A stretch of DNA of 64,000 nt. It comes from Ptychodera flava (taxonomy: Eukaryota > Hemichordata > Enteropneusta > Ptychoderidae). The stretch spans positions 2,344,001-2,408,000 of the forward strand of contig NC_091948.1 of the NCBI RefSeq assembly GCF_041260155.1, given 5' to 3'. Within the stretch, counting starts at the first letter, position 1, and each line of letters begins with the position of its first letter. The notes below the pieces were generated by a model that did no database searches, was not told where the DNA came from, and saw only the letters and a list, made by a program, of their open reading frames with translations. Made by a program: the position numbers and the translations under genes. Of the stretch, positions 59,765-64,000 are shown in pieces.

Positions 59765-60403
59765 CAACTTTCCATGGTGAAGATTTTTTTATAACCGTGC
59801 AACTGACATTGACTTTCACATCTGCAGCTTCAGACATACCTGTCAGCACTTCTCATGGTAGGATTCACTGAGCAGTCTCACTGACCTCTCACCCCAGCCT
59901 CCAAAGGTCACTCACACATCATGAGTTTTTCCAGAACAGTGCATGGACCAACAGATGCATATTTCCGTGAAGAAATGTAAATTATGTAATTTTAACTTAA
60001 AATACTTGACCACACAGATAACTGTCATAAAAGCCTTTCTACCTCTCAAAGTTTTATTTTAGTTTACATGTAATCAAGTCATAGGCATCAATGATGTTGT
60101 AAGATCAACAATTTAACCTTTAACTCCACAATACCTACAACCAAAAATTTCTTAAAATAATTTCCAGATACCTCAAAAAGTGCGTTCACATCATCATGGT
60201 TGAGAATACGCCCAAATTAGTGGTGTGTTCGTTTCAGAATGTTTGAAATGTTGGCCTGTGCAGGTGTCTATGGAAAAGTTCAGGATGTGTGCTCATGTGC
60301 GTAATTTATACAATGCTCTCATTAACACAACATTCAACATACAGTGTATATTATTTGCATTCTGTCATCCTTTGCAACTTTTCAGAAGGCATCCGTATGC
60401 AGC

Positions 60404-60452
60404 AATAAAAACAAATTATTCTTAATACCTTGATCAAAACTAGAGTAATAAA
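60404..60452 (+). terminator. Candidate AK6 polyadenylation signals
   Basis: AATAAA at 60404-60409 and again at 60447-60452, about 640-690 bp after the AK6 stop. Either could end the transcript; the region between is AT-rich 3' UTR without an open frame of note. Confidence 0.45.
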
Positions 60453-60770
60453 GACAGCGAGCGTGAATTTATTTGCTTAATGTCAAAGGTTAAAAGAGAT
60501 TATTGTTTTCTCAGGGAAGGTTAACTTAGTTGCTAGGATCATGTAATTTGATGAGTTTTGTTCATGAGTGTTTTTTATGTTGCTTGTAGAATGAATAGTG
60601 AATTTTGTCATTAAGCAATATTTATGTTTCTGTAAAGGATAGTTATACATTTGCCTCTTTTGTCTGTGTTGATGTTTCTGACCAAATTGTGACCTGTCTG
60701 TCCTTGGTTATGTAGGGAAAGCTTGGTTTGTTGATGCTGAACATTACCCTATATTTGGTATCTCAGCCAT

Positions 60771-60903
60771 TTAACCCTTTGAACCCTATTCGGAAAAAAA
60801 TGTCTGTATGATGTCATAGGTCACCAGGGGGTCACGGTGCAAAGAGTTAAAAAAATGTCTGTATGATGTCATAGGTCACCAGGGGGTCACGGTGCAAAGA
60901 GTT
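60771..60903 (+). repeat. Short TTAA-bounded element with a duplicated 55-bp half
   Basis: The first unit begins TTAACCCTTTGAACCC and ends GGTGCAAAGAGTTAA at 60850, giving 15-bp inverted ends. Its right part (TGTCTGTATGATGTCATAGG to CAAAGAGTT) is repeated exactly with a 55-bp period to 60903. The arrangement continues into GAAACTTTAC, as at 61401-61490. Confidence 0.85.
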
Positions 60904-61400
60904 AAGAAACTTTACCATTGGATGACACCGAGGCAAAACAAGGATGATCAACATCTACCCACAGAGACAGTCTCCCTCTGTGGCAGGGTGAAAAAGTACC
61001 ATTTATAAAGGGTGCCCTCTAAGGCAGTATTAAACAGCTCTGGGGGTCAGGTGGCACTGACCCTCACCTTCTGTGAAGGACACTGTTCCGCAACTCTGAC
61101 CTAGATGTAGAGTGAGCCCTCAATGGCAATACTGTGTAAAGTTGACCAACAGGCATTTTGCCCTCTGTGGCAGTGTTGTGCAACATTTACTGATTAACTG
61201 GCAGTGACCTACAGAAGTGAACTAGTATGCTTCTTTGACATTGTTATTAGACATTTTGTCCACAGAATTCATGCCCGACCTTCTCACAAAGTTTATATGC
61301 ATAAGTACATGTAAGTACATTCTCAGTTTACCCAAAATGCATTTTATGTCAGAGGTCATAACACTTTCATACAACTGTATCCAATCAAATTTAAATTTCA

Positions 61401-61490
61401 GGGGGTCACGGTGCAAAGAGTTAAAAAAATGTCTGTATGATGTCATAGGTCACCAGGGGGTCACGGTGCAAAGAGTTAAGAAACTTTACT
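61401..61490 (+). repeat. Near-exact 90-bp direct copy of 60830-60916
   Basis: CAGGGGGTCACGGTGCAAAG, one 55-bp unit, and GAGTTAAGAAACTTTAC occur in the same order and orientation, without a difference I could see, about 574 bp downstream of the first. This is recent duplication, gene conversion or an assembly artefact. Confidence 0.85.
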
Positions 61491-61499
61491 TTCAGTAAC

Positions 61500-64000
61500 T
61501 TTTGAATTTTCCAACCAAACTTTCCCAAGTAGCATCCTACAACTCAGGGTGGAGATACGCATCATTTTCCTTTTTTAACAATGTTTTTGACATATTTTAA
61601 ATTATAATTTTTATTGCTTATTCTCCAAACGTTACTTTGTAAAAGATTTCACTGAGACACTACACCTTTACTCCCATGAGTGTCCTGGTCTACAATGACA
61701 ACTTTGACATTGCTGTAGGTCGATTGCCATGTTTCCTTGTGAGTGGTTAATTTCATGGGCCATCAAACAAATTGTGATATTCTGATGCATAGTCCGATCC
61801 CGTTTCAACAGTGATTTGTCCACTGTTTAATCTGGGACCACATTCCAGAAATCCGGGCATGAATGATATGGTAAATATTTAGAATTGGTGGCTGTCTTGA
61901 AAAGGTTTGCCCTTAACAGTGGAATGTGTTTGGTCTGCTTTCAGTCCCCTTTAAGATTTGTGTACTTGAAATGTTTTTGGCAGACTAGAGTGTTTTCTTT
62001 TCATTGAAACAGAAGTATTGAATTAAACAATGCTTAGCCAATTCCCTGCATATGCCATAGGGAAAACAATATGGTCAGAAATACACACACAGACGAGAGT
62101 TGGTCAAATTGTAATGTGAAGTATTCAAAATTGGAAAGACACTGGTTCATTTTAACTCTTTCACCCCGATTTCCTTTTGTACAAGTCCAATGTAACCAAT
62201 GAAAACAATGGGGTCAAGCCAAGTGGTGAAAGGATTGAGTCTATAGGTGAGTTATTTCAGCAAAGAGGTTGCTGAAAGAACTAAAATCTTTGCCGGTAAA
62301 GACGGCAGTGCTTGGGAGGTATGCTGTAAAACATATCAGCTACAATGCAGTAGCTCAAAATACCTTTTTTCTTCAAAGAAGTCAGTTTTTCGTTTTGTTT
62401 CATTCCTTGACACCATCAGAGTTTTGAATGTACGCAGTCCCCCTCCCCCAACAGTGTTCCCTGCCCCGCCCCAACAGTGGGGACAACAATGACATGCTCG
62501 ATTGCATTACAGCTGAAGCTGGCTTTGTGCATATATGATTTCATCCTCTGACCAATGTTTACAGTGAGCAGTATTTTCCATTCTCTGTTGCTTTTTATCT
62601 ACCCTCATTTCTACCATAACCAACTGTTGTACCTGACTGCACTGTTATACTGCAGTGAGTTTGTTGTTTAGATTGAACACTGAGGTTTGCATCCACCTCA
62701 ATCTTGATCTTTGTGCAGTGAATGTGCTGAAAGAATTTTATTTAAAAGTTAGAACAAATTATTTACCCAGGAAAGACATGTCAAGTTAACCATTGTTTAA
62801 GTCATTGAAAGGTTACCATAGAGCTTCAACTAAACATTTTTTTGTCAAATGTTAAACCAGTCATTGTCATAGTCAAATTTAAAGGAATTACTAGTTACTG
62901 ATTCTTAAGAATGCCGATAATTATGGCCGGTAAATTAGAAATACTGTTGAGGTGTCTCTGTTGTTTTGGTGCAGTCTGTAGGTGATGTATAGGAATGTTG
63001 AGAATCATAAAGTTTTGATACTTTTATAAACACACCATGGATCCTAAAAGTGTCACAACTTGAACTCCAATCCAAACCTGACACAAATAGCCCCCTAAAT
63101 ACCTTCATAGACACACCCTACAAAACTTATCAGTTCAGTTTTCACAAATCAAACAAACCTCCAACCACAAAGGAGATCATAAAAGGCAACTCTGTGACAG
63201 CATCCACTGTTTTTGAATGAAATAAACCCACCCAAGATTGTTGAAATGTTACAAAGTAACACATATGACAAAGTAGATGTGATATTTTTGATAGAGTATA
63301 GAGTATAAGGTATTTAGATTTAGATCTTTCTAGACTCCTGATTTACATTGATATATCTAGCTGTCTCCATTTCATGATATTAAGTTTTATCATGATGAAG
63401 AGCCTGCCCTGTTGACTCATTTCTGTTCCTTGTGGTACATCGATACAATCAGGATTTAAAAATTTGCTAAAGATACATCGCAAAAGAAGAGACAACTTTT
63501 TCGGTGTTAATGGGTTTTTGTGCTAAAAAGTCAAGCTTATAACTGTCACCATATCGTGTTCAGTTTCTTTCAAAGATTATTAACTCTTGGTGTCATGATG
63601 AAATTTCATCAAGTAAATTAGAAATGCTACTCCTGGTTAGAGAAGTGTACAGTTCATGCTGTGGTTGTGCAAATTGAGTTTCAGACCATACCTGGTCAAC
63701 TCTTCAAATGTGCATCAATATCTGTAAATATCTTCCCCAATGATTCCCGTACCCTACTCTGTATATCTTGCAAACCCAGTATTCTATCCTGCATTCATTC
63801 AGACAATACAGAATAGTCATTGCTGTGTATAATTACGACAAATATTTTTTGTCATCATTGATGCAGCCAACATTTTTAGAAATTAGGACAGCGCATGTTT
63901 AGTTGTCGAGAAAGTTTGTTGCACTGTTTGTAGAGCATGTACTCTGAGCATAGTGTGCATTGTGCTGCTTTGTGCATAAACATTTCACAAAGACGTCATT
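61500..64000. other. Intergenic DNA downstream of AK6
   Basis: No exon recognised. At about 62155-62240 TTAACTCTTTCACC and GGTGAAAGGATTGAG form weak inverted ends of a small MITE-like stretch. A C-rich patch lies at about 62440-62475. Confidence 0.45.

Overview
The window is nuclear DNA of an animal, most likely a marine invertebrate deuterostome; a hemichordate or similar is a guess. The reasons are GT-AG spliced genes with kilobase introns, many diverged mobile elements and microsatellites, TTAGGG-type interstitial repeats, and protein sequences close to vertebrate ARMC6, PARP16 and AK6. Nothing bacterial or viral was seen, and there is no operon, CRISPR array, rRNA or convincing tRNA. Gene names rest on remembered family sequences, since no search could be run.

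Region 1-25.3 kb holds no convincing host gene and is a repeat landscape. It contains several copies of an unnamed dispersed repeat (here R1) led by a 31-bp minisatellite. A reverse-transcriptase LINE sits inside one R1 copy, with a possible 11-bp target duplication, and a second, decayed LINE fragment follows. From 10.7 to 25.3 kb come long foldback palindromes and a run of terminal-inverted-repeat (TIR) elements. The densest part, 22.2-25.3 kb, holds three consecutive TIR elements. One of them carries telomere-like TTAGGG DNA interrupted by a perfect 67-bp-arm hairpin with a 5-bp target duplication.

Region 25.8-30.5 kb holds ARMC6 (+ strand, five coding exons, about 469 residues), with one apparent single-base frameshift in the first coding exon. 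Region 34.4-41.6 kb holds PARP16 (- strand, six exons, 327 residues, intact H-Y-Y catalytic residues and a C-terminal membrane anchor). A truncated LINE in the same orientation ends about 65 bp past its stop codon. Region 42.0-59.8 kb holds AK6 (+ strand, four exons, 180 residues, intact P-loop).

ARMC6 and PARP16 converge. PARP16 and AK6 diverge from a 411-bp gap that should act as a shared promoter; it has an ETS-type site, and a YY1/TISU-like motif overlaps the AK6 start codon. Introns and flanks carry short non-autonomous DNA elements, including a hAT-like 507-bp element in PARP16 intron 1 and a 1.69-kb TIR element with a 9-bp target duplication in AK6 intron 3. The genes have separate cellular roles (a poorly known ARM-repeat protein, an ER mono-ADP-ribosyltransferase and a nuclear adenylate kinase/ATPase); nothing suggests a shared pathway.
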